Both the position numbers and the translations under genes were made by a program. A DNA stretch of 64,000 nt from Parasulfuritortus cantonensis (GTDB lineage Bacteria > Pseudomonadota > Gammaproteobacteria > Burkholderiales > Thiobacillaceae). Below, piece by piece: positions 1 through 9,397 of this stretch. Numbering within the stretch: the stretch's first letter is position 1; every line of letters begins with the position of its first letter. The stretch is taken from assembly GCF_004337445.1 (NCBI RefSeq), contig NZ_SJZB01000022.1, positions 29,213-93,212 on the forward strand, written 5' to 3'. The notes beneath the pieces are model-generated. The model worked only from the letters and a program-made list of their open reading frames with translations, was not told the DNA's origin and made no database searches.

Positions 1-1
1 T

Positions 2-2220
2 GCCCGTCAGCAACTGCTCATGTCCCAGTTCCGCGAAGGCATCATCGGCCGCCTGATCATGCTCGGCGTCGAAGGCGGCGACGCCGCCGAGCGCGCCAAG
101 CTGTCGCAAGACCTGGCCGCCCGTTTGCGCGCCACCGGCCTGTTCGCGGCCGTCCAGAACGGCGACGCGGCCACCGAGGCACGCGACCGGGCGTATTTCT
201 TCGGCAACCGTTACCTGCTCGGCCCCGACATCACGACGGACCGCTTCACCGTGGCGGGGCTGCACGCCGCCATCGCCGACACCATCGACGCCCTGGCGGG
301 GGACGCCGGCCTGATCATCAAGCGCCTGTTCCCGCGCGACCCGACCGGCGAGACGCTGACCTTGGCGGAACAGTTCGAAGGCGGCGGCCAGCCGCGCAGC
401 GACGACGGCGTCTGGACCTCCCGGGACGGCGAGCGCGCCGTACTGCTGGCCTATACCCGTGCGCCCGGCACCGACACGGACGCCCAGGCCCACGCCATCG
501 AGACCATCCGGCAGGTTTTCGCCCAGTTGCCCGGGCCCGGTGCCGAGCGCCGGCTCCTGATGAGCGGTACCAGCGTGTTCTCGGTCAAATCCCGGAGCAC
601 CATCCAATCCGAGGTGACGCGGCTGGCCGGCGCCAGTCTGCTGCTCGTCGTCTGCCTGCTTTTGCTGGTCTACCGGTCGCCGCGTCTCCTGGCGCTCGGC
701 CTGGTCCCGGTGGCCTCCGGCACCCTGGCGGGGATCGCGGCGGTGAGCCTGGGCTTCGGCCAGGTCCACGGCCTGACCATGGGTTTCGGCACCACCCTGA
801 TCGGCGAGGCGGTGGACTACGCGATCTACTTCTTCCTGCAACGTTCCGGCAGTGACGCGCGGGAGAACTTCTGGCGCACCATCTGGCTCGGCGTGGCGAC
901 CTCCATCGCCGGTTTCGCCGCCCTGCTCTTCTCCGGCTTTCCCGGCCTGGCCCAGTTGGGCGTCTACACCATCAGCGGCCTCGTCGTCGCCGCCACCGTC
1001 ACCCGCTACGTACTGCCGATCCTGACTCCCGCCCAGCTGACCCTCCGCGACCTGAACCGCCTGGGCCTGGCGCTCGACCGGGTCTTGCGGCGAGCGGACC
1101 GCCTGCGCTGGCTGCCACCCTTGCTCGCCGTCGCCGCCGTCGGGGCGGTCCAGATGCAAGGCGACAGTGCCTGGAACCGCAACCTCGCCGCGCTGAGCCC
1201 GATCGCCAAGGAAGACCAACGGATCGACGCCCAGTTGCGCGCCGACTTGGCCGCCCCGGATCTGCGCTACATGGTCGCCTTCACCGCGGCGAACGAGGAG
1301 CGGGCGCTCCAGGGGCGGAAAAGGCGGGGGCGGTGTTGCGCGGACTGCAGCAAGGCGGGCTGTTGCTCGGCTTCACCTCGCCGGCCACGGTGCTGCCGAG
1401 CCGCGCCCTCCAGCAGGAGCGCCAGGCCGCCATGCCGGTCCCCGGGACCCTGGAGCACAACCTGCGCGCGGCGCTGGTCGGCCTGCCCGTCGGCGGCGAC
1501 AAGCTGCAGGGCTTCGTTGCCGACGTGGAAGCGGCGCGGACACGCGCACCGCTGCGCCGCAGCGACCTCGACGGCACCTCGGCCAGCCTGCTCTACGACT
1601 CCCTCCTGGTCGACCGGGGCGGCGACTACCTGGTGCTGATGCCGCTGCGCCCGGCCAAGTCCGACGCCGGATTCGACGTGGACCGCATCCAGGCGGCACT
1701 GCACACGGCCGGCTTGCCCGGTGTCGTGGTCATCGACGTGCTCGAGGAGTCGACCAGCCTGTTCGAAAACTACCGGAACGCCGTGTTGGCCATGGCCGAG
1801 GTCGGCGGTCTGGTGATCGTCGGGCTCCTGTTCGCCGCATTCGGCTCGATCCGGCGCGTGCTGCGCGTAGTCCTGCCACTGGTCTGTGCCGTGACCAGCG
1901 TGACCGCGCTGATACTGCAGAGCGGCACCCAGCTGACGATCATGCATCTGGTGGGCCTCCTGCTGATGGTGGCCATCGGCTCCAATTACGCCTTGTTCTT
2001 CGAGCGCAGCAACTGGGCTCCGGACGCGGTCGAGCGCCGCCGGATGCAGGTTTCCCTGGTCGTCGCCAACCTCACCACGGTGGGCAGTTTCGGCGTCCTG
2101 GGACTCTCCGGCATCCCCGTCCTGTCCGCCATCGGCTCCACGGTCAGCGTCGGCGCGCTGCTGTCGCTGGTCTTTTCCGCCATGCTGTCGCGCCGGCCGG
2201 CCGAGGTCCGGACCGCATGA
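2..2220 (+). CDS. MMPL/RND-type exporter of the aryl-polyene cluster, 5' partial, one-base frameshift
   Basis: Membrane exporter of the MMPL type found in aryl-polyene clusters, probably moving the finished lipid or its precursor from the inner membrane. The frame is open to the left edge of the window, so the N-terminus is missing. About 440 residues are read in one frame, with a helix cluster around positions 620-1030. The protein then continues in another frame from about 1315 to the stop at 2218-2220, with a second helix cluster (1780-2200). The switch falls at the GGGG run at 1312-1315: five Gs would give ALQ-GAEKAGAVLRGL and an intact frame of 740 codons. It overlaps the deacetylase start by 4 bp (ATGA). 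I read it as one gene with a consensus error or recent mutation. The family call is firm; the cargo is inferred from context. Confidence 0.8.
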
Positions 2221-3092
2221 CGGAAGCCGGACGCCCCGTTCCATCCGCCGGGCGCTGGCGGCCGACGCCATTCCTGCTGGCCTCGGCCGCCATCCACGTC
2301 GGCGCCCTCGCCGGGGTCTTGGTCGAATCCGACAACTGGCCATACGCCCTCGCCGTGGTCCTGCTCGACCAGCTAGCCATCACCGCCGCCGGGCTCTGGC
2401 CGCGCAGTACCCTGCTGGGGGCGAACCTGGTGCGCCTGCACGCGGCTGCCCGACACCGCCGGGAAGTCGCCCTGACCTTCGACGACGGCCCCGACCCGGC
2501 GGTAACCCCCCGGGTACTCGACATCCTCCAGCGGTACGGCGCACGAGCCACCTTCTTCTGCATCGGCGAACGGGCCGCCGCCCACCCCGACATCTGCCGG
2601 GCCATCGTGGCGGCGGGCCACCGGATCGAGAACCACGGCCAGCGGCACCGCAATCACGCGGCCTTCTACGGCGTCGGCGGCTGGCGACGGGAGGTGGCCG
2701 AGGGCCAGGACACCCTGGAGCGGCTCACCGGCCGGCGGCCGTGCTACTTCCGAGCCCTGGCCGGCTTGCGCAATCCTTTCCTCGATCCCGTGCTGACCCG
2801 GCTGGGCTTGCGTCTGGCGACCTGGACCCGGCGCGCGTTCGACACCCGTTGTGGCGATCCGGACGTCGTGTTGGCGCGCCTGACCCGCAAGCTCGCCGCC
2901 GGCGACATCCTGCTGCTGCACGACGGCCATTCGGCGCCGACGGGGAACGGCAATCCGGTGGTGCTCGAGGTGCTGCCCCGTCTGCTGGCCGAACTGGCCG
3001 CGCGCGGGTTGCACGCCGTGCACCTGGATCAGCCCTGCCTGGCCGCCCCGGCCGCCGAGCGCTCCGGCGTGACGCCCCATCAGCCCTCGTGA
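2217..3092 (+). CDS. Polysaccharide deacetylase (NodB-like) of the aryl-polyene cluster
   Basis: Carbohydrate esterase family 4 (NodB) fold, 291 aa. Two hydrophobic N-terminal segments (about residues 19-35 and 42-60) suggest membrane anchoring. The first catalytic motif TFDDGPDP (about residue 85) gives the Asp and the metal-binding Asp. ENHGQRHRNH supplies the H-x3-H metal ligands (typically SxHTxxH or NHGxxH). ILLLHDG near residue 230 supplies the late His. The usual RxPxG motif is altered: the sequence reads RALAGLRNPF where RxPAG is expected. Family members remove N- or O-acetyl groups from sugars; here the substrate may be the sugar head group of the polyene lipid, which is inference. 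The start overlaps the exporter stop, so the two are translationally coupled. Confidence 0.82.
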   Translation: MTEAGRPVPSAGRWRPTPFLLASAAIHVGALAGVLVESDNWPYALAVVLLDQLAITAAGLWPRSTLLGANLVRLHAAARHRREVALTFDDGPDPAVTPRVLDILQRYGARATFFCIGERAAAHPDICRAIVAAGHRIENHGQRHRNHAAFYGVGGWRREVAEGQDTLERLTGRRPCYFRALAGLRNPFLDPVLTRLGLRLATWTRRAFDTRCGDPDVVLARLTRKLAAGDILLLHDGHSAPTGNGNPVVLEVLPRLLAELAARGLHAVHLDQPCLAAPAAERSGVTPHQPS

Positions 3093-3129
3093 CACCCCAG
3101 CCCGGGCAACCGACAAGAGACGGATCGCG

Positions 3130-3573
3130 ATGCAAATCGACAAGACCTGGATAGCCTCCCACATCCCCCACCAGGGCGACATGTGCCTGCTCGACGGCGT
3201 CGCGGCGTGGACCGAGACCACCATCGTGTGCCGGACGCGCAGCCACCTGGCCGCGGACAACCCGCTCCGGCATGCCGGCCGCCTGGGCATCGCCAACGGC
3301 ATCGAGTACGCCGCCCAAGCCATGGCGGTGCACGGGGCCCTGCTGGCCGGCGACGACCAGCGGCCCACGGTGGGCTTTCTCACCAGCGTGCGCGACGTGC
3401 GCTGGTTTCGGGCTCGCCTCGACGACCTGCCGGGCGAACTGACGGTCAGCGCCGAGCGCCTGTCCGGCGCGGGGACCAACATCCTCTACCAGTTCACCCT
3501 GCAATACGGCGACAGCCTTTTGCTTTCCGGACGCGCGAGCGTCATGCTCGACGCCAGCGGAGCGCCCCATTGA
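3130..3573 (+). CDS. 3-hydroxyacyl-ACP dehydratase, ApeP-like hotdog protein
   Basis: A 147-residue single-hotdog protein resembling the dehydratase partners of aryl-polyene synthases. It starts with the typical segment SHIPHQGDMCLLDGV (residues 9-23), and the helix region has NGIEYAAQAMAVHGAL, where conserved acidic and polar residues sit. It would remove water from 3-hydroxyacyl-ACP to make the conjugated double bonds, acting with the ketoreductase directly downstream. It lies 37 bp after the deacetylase and 19 bp before the ketoreductase, in the same direction, so it is one operon. A purine-rich stretch (ACAAGAGACGGA) precedes the ATG. Assignment to the APE family rests on sequence style plus neighbours. 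Confidence 0.85.
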   Translation: MQIDKTWIASHIPHQGDMCLLDGVAAWTETTIVCRTRSHLAADNPLRHAGRLGIANGIEYAAQAMAVHGALLAGDDQRPTVGFLTSVRDVRWFRARLDDLPGELTVSAERLSGAGTNILYQFTLQYGDSLLLSGRASVMLDASGAPH

Positions 3574-3592
3574 CCAGCCGGAACCGAACATC

Positions 3593-4312
3593 ATGAAACG
3601 AGCCCTCGTCACAGGCGGAAGCGGCGCGATCGGCGCCGCCATCTGCAGGCAGCTTGCCGCCGACGGCATGCACGTGATCGTCCACGCCAACCGCAACCCG
3701 GAAAGCGCCCGGGCGCTCGCGGCCGCGTTGCAGGCCGAGGGCCGCTCGGCGGAGGTGGTGGGGTTCGACGTCGCCGATCCCGACGCCACGGTGGCCGCGT
3801 TGGAACGGCTGCTCGAAGCCGGGCCGGTCCAGGTGCTGGTGAACAACGCCGGCATCCACTCCGACGCGGTCTTCCCGGGCATGAGCCGGGAACAATGGCA
3901 CAAGGTGATCGATGTCTCGCTGCACGGCTTCTTCAACGTCACCCAGCCTCTCACCATGCCCATGATCCGCAGCCGGTGGGGGCGGATCATCACCGTCTCG
4001 TCCATCGCCGGCATCGTCGGCAACCGCGGCCAGACCAACTACGCAGCGGCCAAGGGCGCCCTGCATGCGGCGAGCAAATCCCTGGCCCTGGAATTGGCCA
4101 GCCGCGCCATCACCGTCAATGTCGTGGCACCCGGGGTGATCGAATCGGCGATGAGCAAGCAGGCGTTCGGTCCGGAGGCCATCGCCCGGCTGGTCCCGAT
4201 GAAACGTGCCGGCCGGCCGGAGGAGGTCGCCGCCCTGGTGGGGTTTCTGGCCTCGGAACCCGCCTCCTACATCACCGGCCAGGTGATCTCCGTGAACGGC
4301 GGCATGATCTGA
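3593..4312 (+). CDS. 3-oxoacyl-ACP reductase, FabG-like (ApeQ type)
   Basis: Short-chain dehydrogenase/reductase of 239 aa. The NAD(P)-binding motif TGGSGAIGAAI is at residues 7-17, NNAGIHSD near residue 84, the catalytic Ser in TVSSIAG near 137 and the YAAAK Tyr/Lys pair near 151-155. The C-terminal YITGQVISVNGGMI is the usual FabG ending. It would reduce 3-oxoacyl-ACP to 3-hydroxyacyl-ACP with NADPH in each round of polyene extension, feeding the dehydratase encoded just upstream. It is the last gene of the plus-strand block that begins with the exporter and converges with the methyltransferase gene 19 bp away. Full length, no oddities. Confidence 0.92.
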   Translation: MKRALVTGGSGAIGAAICRQLAADGMHVIVHANRNPESARALAAALQAEGRSAEVVGFDVADPDATVAALERLLEAGPVQVLVNNAGIHSDAVFPGMSREQWHKVIDVSLHGFFNVTQPLTMPMIRSRWGRIITVSSIAGIVGNRGQTNYAAAKGALHAASKSLALELASRAITVNVVAPGVIESAMSKQAFGPEAIARLVPMKRAGRPEEVAALVGFLASEPASYITGQVISVNGGMI

Positions 4313-4331
4313 GGAGCCGCACCGGCTGGGC

Positions 4332-5213
4332 TCAGTCCGGGGCGAACGGCAGTTCCAGGCCGCCGGCCCCGAGCCAGCGGGCAAACAGGCGGAAGTCGTT
4401 GCGCTGGGCCGGGCTCAAGCCGGCGTACTGGCTGCGCGCCGCCTCCCGGCTCGCCCTGTCCGGCTCGCGCCGGGGCCGGCTCCTGAAGACGGCGATGAAC
4501 GGCGCCAACGCCGTCTCGTGGCGTTCCAGGCCGGACTGGAGCAGGCGTACTGCCCGGGCCAGTTCCTCGACGCTGAAGGCCGCCCGCATGGAATTGAAAT
4601 AATCCCGGGTGAACGGCTCCGGCTGGATGTCGCGCCGGTCGTTGGCGAAGAAACGCTGGGTGGCGGCCCGCTTCAGGCGGCCGAAATCCGCCAGGTAGAC
4701 CCCGCCCATCGGCTTCAGCGCCCGGCCGGCCGCGGCCATCGCCGCCGCCAGTGCCGCCTCGTCGGGCAGATGATGCAAGGTCATGGTCGACGTCACGCAG
4801 TCGAACGATGCGTCGGCAAGGCCGGCAAGCGTGGTCATGTCGCCGCTCAGCAGGTCGACGTTGCCGACCGCGCAGCGGCGGACCGTCTCCCGTGCCCGTT
4901 CCAGCATCTCGGCGGAGGCATCCAGGCCGACGAACCGCGCCTGCGGATTGAGCCGAGCCATCTGCACCAGCTGGTTGCCCGGCCCGCACCCCAGATCGAG
5001 CACCCGGTCGCCCGGGCACACCAGGGCAGTGGTCTGCAGGGCGTGGTAGAGATGCAGGAAGGCCAGCACCCCATCCTCGCGCCCGGCCCGCTCGAAGGCC
5101 TCGTTCTGGGCCAGGTCGTCCATGACCGGTGCGGCCTCCGGCACCCTGGGCAACGGCGCCCGCGGCGACAGGCGCTCCAGGATCAGGTGAGTCGTCATGA
5201 CCAGGCCGGACAT
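4332..5213 (-). CDS. Class I SAM-dependent methyltransferase of the aryl-polyene cluster
   Basis: A 293-residue methyltransferase with the SAM-binding motif VLDLGCGPGNQL at about residues 70-81, an acidic residue after strand 2 (FVGLDAS) and the post-motif segment STMTLHHLPD. A methyltransferase is a regular member of aryl-polyene clusters and is thought to methylate the aryl head group (established for the cluster type; inferred here). It is transcribed toward the ketoreductase on the opposite strand. Two starts are possible: ATG at 5213, or ATG at 5198 giving a protein beginning MTTHLILERL. Neither has a strong ribosome-binding site. Confidence 0.82.
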   Translation of the reverse strand: MSGLVMTTHLILERLSPRAPLPRVPEAAPVMDDLAQNEAFERAGREDGVLAFLHLYHALQTTALVCPGDRVLDLGCGPGNQLVQMARLNPQARFVGLDASAEMLERARETVRRCAVGNVDLLSGDMTTLAGLADASFDCVTSTMTLHHLPDEAALAAAMAAAGRALKPMGGVYLADFGRLKRAATQRFFANDRRDIQPEPFTRDYFNSMRAAFSVEELARAVRLLQSGLERHETALAPFIAVFRSRPRREPDRASREAARSQYAGLSPAQRNDFRLFARWLGAGGLELPFAPD

Positions 5214-5232
5214 GGCTCAGCGCAGGCCCAGG

Positions 5233-5567
5233 TCAGGCATCGGCGGCGGCCGTCCGGAATGTCGCCACGGTCTCGATCAGCCGGCCCACGCTTTCGTGCG
5301 ACGGCCTACCCCGCGGCACGCCGGTGTTCCGCTTCGCTTGGAAACCGGCGACGCCTGCGCGGAAACCGGGCGGCGCGGCCCCGATGTCGCCGGGCCGGGG
5401 CCCGGAGACCGGCCCCCGGGGGCGTCCGGATGCCGGCGAAGACAAGCCACGATGAGTTCCAGCGAGTCGTCCATTGCGATGCGAGATGTGATTCGGAGTT
5501 GCTCGACGATGCCGCCGGGCACATTCGCGGAAGCGCTCGATAGCGCCGGGATTCCGCGCAGGGCCAT
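5233..5567 (-). pseudogene. Possible remnant of a LysR-type regulator (effector-domain end)
   Basis: The stretch between the methyltransferase and the ketosynthase has no intact gene, but the minus strand holds protein-like pieces. From about 5567 to 5440 it reads VPGGIVEQLRITSRIAMDDS and on through LELIVACL. A one-base shift then gives AGIR, as in the AlaGlGI turn of LysR effector domains. A further frame ends with RPSHESVGRLIETVATF near 5240, resembling the last helix of a LysR protein. LysR regulators are often found beside aryl-polyene genes. The middle is degraded, and at least two frame changes are needed. This is a tentative reading; the pieces could be chance. Confidence 0.3.
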
Positions 5568-5627
5568 GTTATCCGGTTCGCCCGCACCGAGGTAGCCGGC
5601 GCCGGGGCCCCGGTGTCGGATTGGCGA

Positions 5628-5656
5628 TTGCCGCACCAAACCGGGGTCACTAGAAT
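5628..5656 (+). promoter_or_regulatory. Putative sigma-70 promoter of the ketosynthase pair
   Basis: TTGCCG at 5628-5633 and TAGAAT at 5651-5656 are separated by exactly 17 bp. The predicted start point lies about 60 bp before the GTG start of the ketosynthase. The match is seen in the sequence; activity is inferred. Confidence 0.45.
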
Positions 5657-5724
5657 GTCCGGCCTGGGGGAAATGCATCCCTCCAGGCCCTTCGATCCCC
5701 TGCCCCGAGCCGCTTTCCGCCACC

Positions 5725-6909
5725 GTGCAACCGCTAGCCGTCAACCACCATTCCCTGGTCAATGCCCTTGGTCGCGGTACCTCAGCGAGCCTGCAGGGCC
5801 TGCGCAGCGCCACCTCGGGCCTACGCCGCTGCGACTTTCTGGACGTCGGAATCGAAACCTACATCGGGCGCGTCGACGGCATCGAAGACGAACCGGTGGT
5901 GGCGCGTTTGCGGGCGTTCGATTGCCGCAACAACCGCCTGGCGATGCTCGGCCTGGCGGCCGATGGCTTCGAGTCGGCGGTCGCCGCCGCCCGCGCGCGC
6001 TACGGCGCCCACCGGATCGCGGTCATCATCGGCACCAGCACGTCGGCCATCCTGGAGACGGAGGTGGCCTACCGGCAGCGCGACGCAGAGGGCCGCCTGC
6101 CCGGCCACTTCAATTTCCGTACTACGCACGACAATTACTCCGTCACCCAATTCGTACGCAGCTACCTTGGTCTGCAGGGGCCTTCGATGACGATCTCGAC
6201 CGCCTGCTCGTCCAGCGCCAAGGTGTTCGCCTCCGCCAGCCGCCTGATCCAGGCCGGCTTCTGCGATGCGGCCGTGGTGGGCGGGGTGGACAGCCTGTGC
6301 ATGACGACGCTGTACGGATTTGCCTCCCTGGAAGTCCTTTCCAGCCGGCCTTGCCGACCCGCCGACGCCGACCGCAGCGGCATTTCCATCGGCGAGGCGG
6401 CCGGCTTCGCGCTGCTGGAGAAGACGGGGGACGATGACACGCCCCGGCTGCTCGGCTACGGCGAGAGCAGCGACGCCTACCACATGTCCTCGCCCCACCC
6501 GGAAGGCGCCGGCGCCCGGCGCGCCATGGCGAGCGCGCTGCAACGCAGCGGCCTGGGGCCCGAACAGATCGACTACATCAACCTGCACGGTACGGCAACG
6601 CGGGCCAACGACAGTGCCGAGGACCTCGCCGTCTCCGGCCTGTTCGGCAGCGCGACGCCGTGCAGTTCGACCAAGGGCTGGACCGGCCACACCCTCGGGG
6701 CGGCGGGCATCACCGAGGCCCTGCTCAGTTGCCTCTGCCTGCGCGAGGGGCGGCTGCCGGCCAGCCTGAACACGGTCACCGTCGACCCGGACTTCAAGAT
6801 GAACGTGCTGCTGGAAAGCCGCGACCAACCGGTACGGCACGTGCTGAGCAACTCGTTCGGTTTTGGCGGCAACAACTGCAGCCTCGTTTTCGGCTACCCG
6901 GAAAAATGA
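5725..6909 (+). CDS. Beta-ketoacyl-ACP synthase of the aryl-polyene cluster (ApeO/ApeR type)
   Basis: Ketosynthase of 394 aa that would extend the acyl-ACP chain by two carbons using malonyl-ACP. The active-site Cys lies in TISTACSSSAKV (about residue 158). The two His residues are in NLHGTATRAND (about 290) and GHTLGAAG (about 320), so the catalytic triad is complete. The C-terminal NSFGFGGNN is typical of KS proteins. The start is GTG at 5725; the first residues QPLAVNHHSLVNALG match the N-terminus style of aryl-polyene ketosynthases. The stop overlaps the ATG of the chain-length-factor gene by 4 bp, so the two are probably made together as a heterodimer. Confidence 0.88.
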   Translation: MQPLAVNHHSLVNALGRGTSASLQGLRSATSGLRRCDFLDVGIETYIGRVDGIEDEPVVARLRAFDCRNNRLAMLGLAADGFESAVAAARARYGAHRIAVIIGTSTSAILETEVAYRQRDAEGRLPGHFNFRTTHDNYSVTQFVRSYLGLQGPSMTISTACSSSAKVFASASRLIQAGFCDAAVVGGVDSLCMTTLYGFASLEVLSSRPCRPADADRSGISIGEAAGFALLEKTGDDDTPRLLGYGESSDAYHMSSPHPEGAGARRAMASALQRSGLGPEQIDYINLHGTATRANDSAEDLAVSGLFGSATPCSSTKGWTGHTLGAAGITEALLSCLCLREGRLPASLNTVTVDPDFKMNVLLESRDQPVRHVLSNSFGFGGNNCSLVFGYPEK

Positions 6910-7700
6910 TCGTCCACGTCAAAGGCATCGCCGTCATGGGTCCCGGGATCGAGCACTGGGACGCCTTGCGCAGCCATCTCCTGACGGGGACCCCGCTGGC
7001 GCCGGACGTCCAGCCGCGTCCTCAGGGTTCCATCCTGCCCGGCACGGAGCGGCGACGGGCCAGCACCACGGTGAAGATGGCGGTCGACGTGGCCCAGGCG
7101 GCGCTTCGGCAGTCGGGGCTCAAGGCGGAAGACGCGGCCGTAGTGTTCGCGTCGGCCAATGGCGACACCAACACCATCCACCAGATCTGCGAGGCATTGG
7201 CGACGCCGGAACGCATGGTCTCGCCGACCCGCTTCCACAATTCGGTACACAACGCGGCCGCCGGCTACTGGAGCATTGCCTCCGGCTCCATGCAGCCGTC
7301 GTCGAGCCTGGCGGCCTGGACCGGCACCTTTGCCGCGGCGCTGGTCGAAGCCGCCGCGCAATGCATTGGCGACGATATCCCCGTCATCCTGGCCGTGTTC
7401 GACACGCCCTTTCCGGAACCGCTCGCGGCCTGCGCGCCCGGACACCAGCCCTTTGCGCTGGCGCTGGTACTGGATCGACAACCGGAAAACAGCCTGGCCG
7501 CGCTGCGCCTCGCGGTGGCCCCGGATACGGGGCTACCGGCGTCGGCGATGGCGGACCCGGAGTTGGAGCCGCTGCGCTGCGACTCCTCGGCATCGCGCAG
7601 CCTACCCTTGCTGGCCGCCATCGCCGCGGGCAGCACCGGCGATGACTTGATCTTCGACTACGTCGAGGGGCTGCAGCTCAGGGTCGGCCTGGCCGGCTAA
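6906..7700 (+). CDS. Beta-ketoacyl synthase chain-length factor (ApeC type)
   Basis: A 264-residue, shortened ketosynthase-like protein of the aryl-polyene chain-length-factor family. It keeps the fold but has no catalytic Cys: the matching region reads SPTRFHNSVHNAAAGYWSIA. In known systems it pairs with the full ketosynthase and sets polyene length. It starts inside the ketosynthase stop (ATGA at 6906-6909) and ends in a 4-bp convergent overlap with the glycosyltransferase gene on the other strand (7697-7700). Good match in length and motif; no damage seen. Confidence 0.85.
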   Translation: MIVHVKGIAVMGPGIEHWDALRSHLLTGTPLAPDVQPRPQGSILPGTERRRASTTVKMAVDVAQAALRQSGLKAEDAAVVFASANGDTNTIHQICEALATPERMVSPTRFHNSVHNAAAGYWSIASGSMQPSSSLAAWTGTFAAALVEAAAQCIGDDIPVILAVFDTPFPEPLAACAPGHQPFALALVLDRQPENSLAALRLAVAPDTGLPASAMADPELEPLRCDSSASRSLPLLAAIAAGSTGDDLIFDYVEGLQLRVGLAG

Positions 7701-8448
7701 CCGCGTTTCCGCCAAAGCAGCCGCGGCAGGCGGAGCAGGAACCCGAACACCAGCCGGATGTGCATGAAGGTCAGCAGGGCGTTGTCGCGCAGATAATTGA
7801 AATGCGAGACGCCGCCCTCCTCGGCGGTGAAGTAGCGCACCGGGGCGTCCACGTTGATCGGCCGCACCCCCGCCAGCACAGGCGCACGACCGCCTCGGGG
7901 TCGAAGTCGAAGCGACGCATCCAGCGTTGGCCGCGCATCACGGTTCGAAGAGCCTCCACCGGATAGACCCGGAACCCGAACAGGGAGTCCCCGATCCCGC
8001 CTTGCAGCGTCTCGACGTTCGCCCACCAGTTGGATATCTTGCGGCCCGAGACCCGGATGCCGGGGGCGCTGGCATCGAACACCGGCCGCCCCAGCACCAT
8101 GGCATCCGGGTGCTGTTCCGACGTCCGCATGAATTCCACGATCTTGGCCGCCGGATGCTGCCCGTCGGCGTCCATGGTCAGGACGTGGCTGAAGCCTTTG
8201 CGGTGCGCCTGGTCGAGCCCGAACAGCACCGCTGCGCCCTTCCCCCGGTTGGCGGGCAGCACCCACACCGCCAAGCCTTCGTCGGCGGCGCTCATCTCCT
8301 GCAGCCCGGCCGCCGTGCCGTCGTTGCTGCCATCCACGACCACCCAGACCGGGTTCCACCAGCGGCGGGCCTCGCGCACGGCCTCATAGACCTTGGGCCC
8401 GGTGTTGTAGCTGGGGATCAGGACCAGGTGGCTGGGGGAAGGGGTCAC
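7697..8448 (-). CDS. Glycosyltransferase family 2 of the aryl-polyene cluster, one-base frameshift
   Basis: GT2 protein of about 250 aa after correction. The GT-A fold motifs are LIPSYNTGPKV near the N-terminus, VVVDGSNDGT, and the metal-binding DxD-like TMDADGQHP near residue 93. The frame breaks in the C-run at 7867-7871 (a G-run on the coding strand): with six instead of five bases the protein continues as RGVRPINVDAPVRYF and ends LPRLLWRKRG at 7697, the normal hydrophobic C-terminus of this family. It would glycosylate the polyene or its lipid carrier. The start overlaps the acyltransferase stop (ATGA, 8445-8448). Order ACP - acyltransferase - GT2 forms one minus-strand operon. Confidence 0.82.
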
Positions 8449-9227
8449 GATGGTCGCTCCATCTGGCCAGGCGCCAGTTCATCACGAAAATAATGCTCCA
8501 GCTTGGCGATGTAGGGCCGGAGCTGCGCGGGCGGCATGAAGCGTTCGCCAAGCCGGGCCCGCAGGACCAGGGGGAACTCGGGTTTGTCGAACAGCGGGCG
8601 CCCCTTGCTCAGGAATGGATGGTTGATCTCGATCAGCACCGTCTGCACCGGGGCCTGCGCCTTCTTCGAGATCAGGGCGAAGCCGCCCTTGAAAGGCTGA
8701 AGCGTGCCGCCGACGGTCCGGGTGCCCTCGGGGAACACGAGGAGATGGCTGCCCGCCTGCAGTTCCCGGCTGGCGTCGAGGATCAGCTTCGAGCCGGAGA
8801 TGTTACGGATGTAGCCGGCCAGGCGCGCACTGCCGCCGAAGATGAACTGGTCCGCCAGGCTGGCCTTGATGATGCAGACGGCGTCGGGCAGGCGGGAGAC
8901 GATCAGCACCACGTCGATCAAGGACGGGTGGTTGGCGGCAATGACCAGCGGCCCCTGCTCGGCCAAGCCGTCGAGCTCCGCCAAATCGCATTTCACGATT
9001 CCGCTCCACTCGAGCAGGTTCAAGTAGGTCCGGAAACCGAAAGAGATGACCCAGCGGCCCACCCGGCGTCCCATGCGGCCCGGCAACAGCAGGACCAGCG
9101 GCAGGGAGAGCAGGCTCCACCCGAGGCACATGAGCGCGAAAACCAGCAGGAAACCGTAATACACCACGTACTCGTAGGCACGCCTCAGCGCGGACACCAG
9201 GCCGGCCGGCCGTTCCTCGCCGGTCAT
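8445..9227 (-). CDS. Lysophospholipid acyltransferase family protein (ApeD-like)
   Basis: A 260-residue PlsC-type acyltransferase. An N-terminal hydrophobic region (about residues 20-50) anchors it at the inner membrane. The catalytic HX4D motif is in AANHPSLIDVV (about residue 100) and the substrate-binding motif is LLVFPEGTRT (about 170). It would transfer the polyene acyl chain, or a fatty acid, onto a lipid acceptor. It sits between the ACP and GT2 genes, overlapping the latter by 4 bp. A strong hairpin separates it from the ACP gene. Full length and intact. Confidence 0.87.
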   Translation of the reverse strand: MTGEERPAGLVSALRRAYEYVVYYGFLLVFALMCLGWSLLSLPLVLLLPGRMGRRVGRWVISFGFRTYLNLLEWSGIVKCDLAELDGLAEQGPLVIAANHPSLIDVVLIVSRLPDAVCIIKASLADQFIFGGSARLAGYIRNISGSKLILDASRELQAGSHLLVFPEGTRTVGGTLQPFKGGFALISKKAQAPVQTVLIEINHPFLSKGRPLFDKPEFPLVLRARLGERFMPPAQLRPYIAKLEHYFRDELAPGQMERPS

Positions 9228-9341
9228 CCGGCACCATGCCCCGGGCCTTGCCGAACAGCGGCGGTGGCCGTCAGACTCACGGTCTTCTTGACAACGAATG
9301 CTGGCACCCTAGGCCTCGGCACGAACGTTCAGGAAGCGGCA

Positions 9342-9396
9342 GTCCAGTTTCTCTCAGACCGGAGCACCGCCGCGGCGCGACTCCGGGAGACTGGAC
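9342..9396 (-). promoter_or_regulatory. Nested stem-loop directly after the ACP stop codon
   Basis: Two nested inverted repeats lie one base after the ACP stop: the outer arms GTCCAGT (9342-9348) and ACTGGAC (9390-9396) pair perfectly, and the inner arms CCGGAG (9359-9364) and CTCCGG (9381-9386) also pair. There is no T-tract after it, so it is more likely an mRNA-stabilising or partial-stop hairpin that raises ACP over the downstream acyltransferase and GT2 than a full terminator. Confidence 0.5.
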
Positions 9397-9397
9397 G

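Noticed and set aside
1312..7871. Phase variation of the polyene genes through G/C-tract slippage
   Set aside because: The tracts are only 4-5 bases, too short for typical phase variation, and the same kind of break occurs in nuoG and rnfD.
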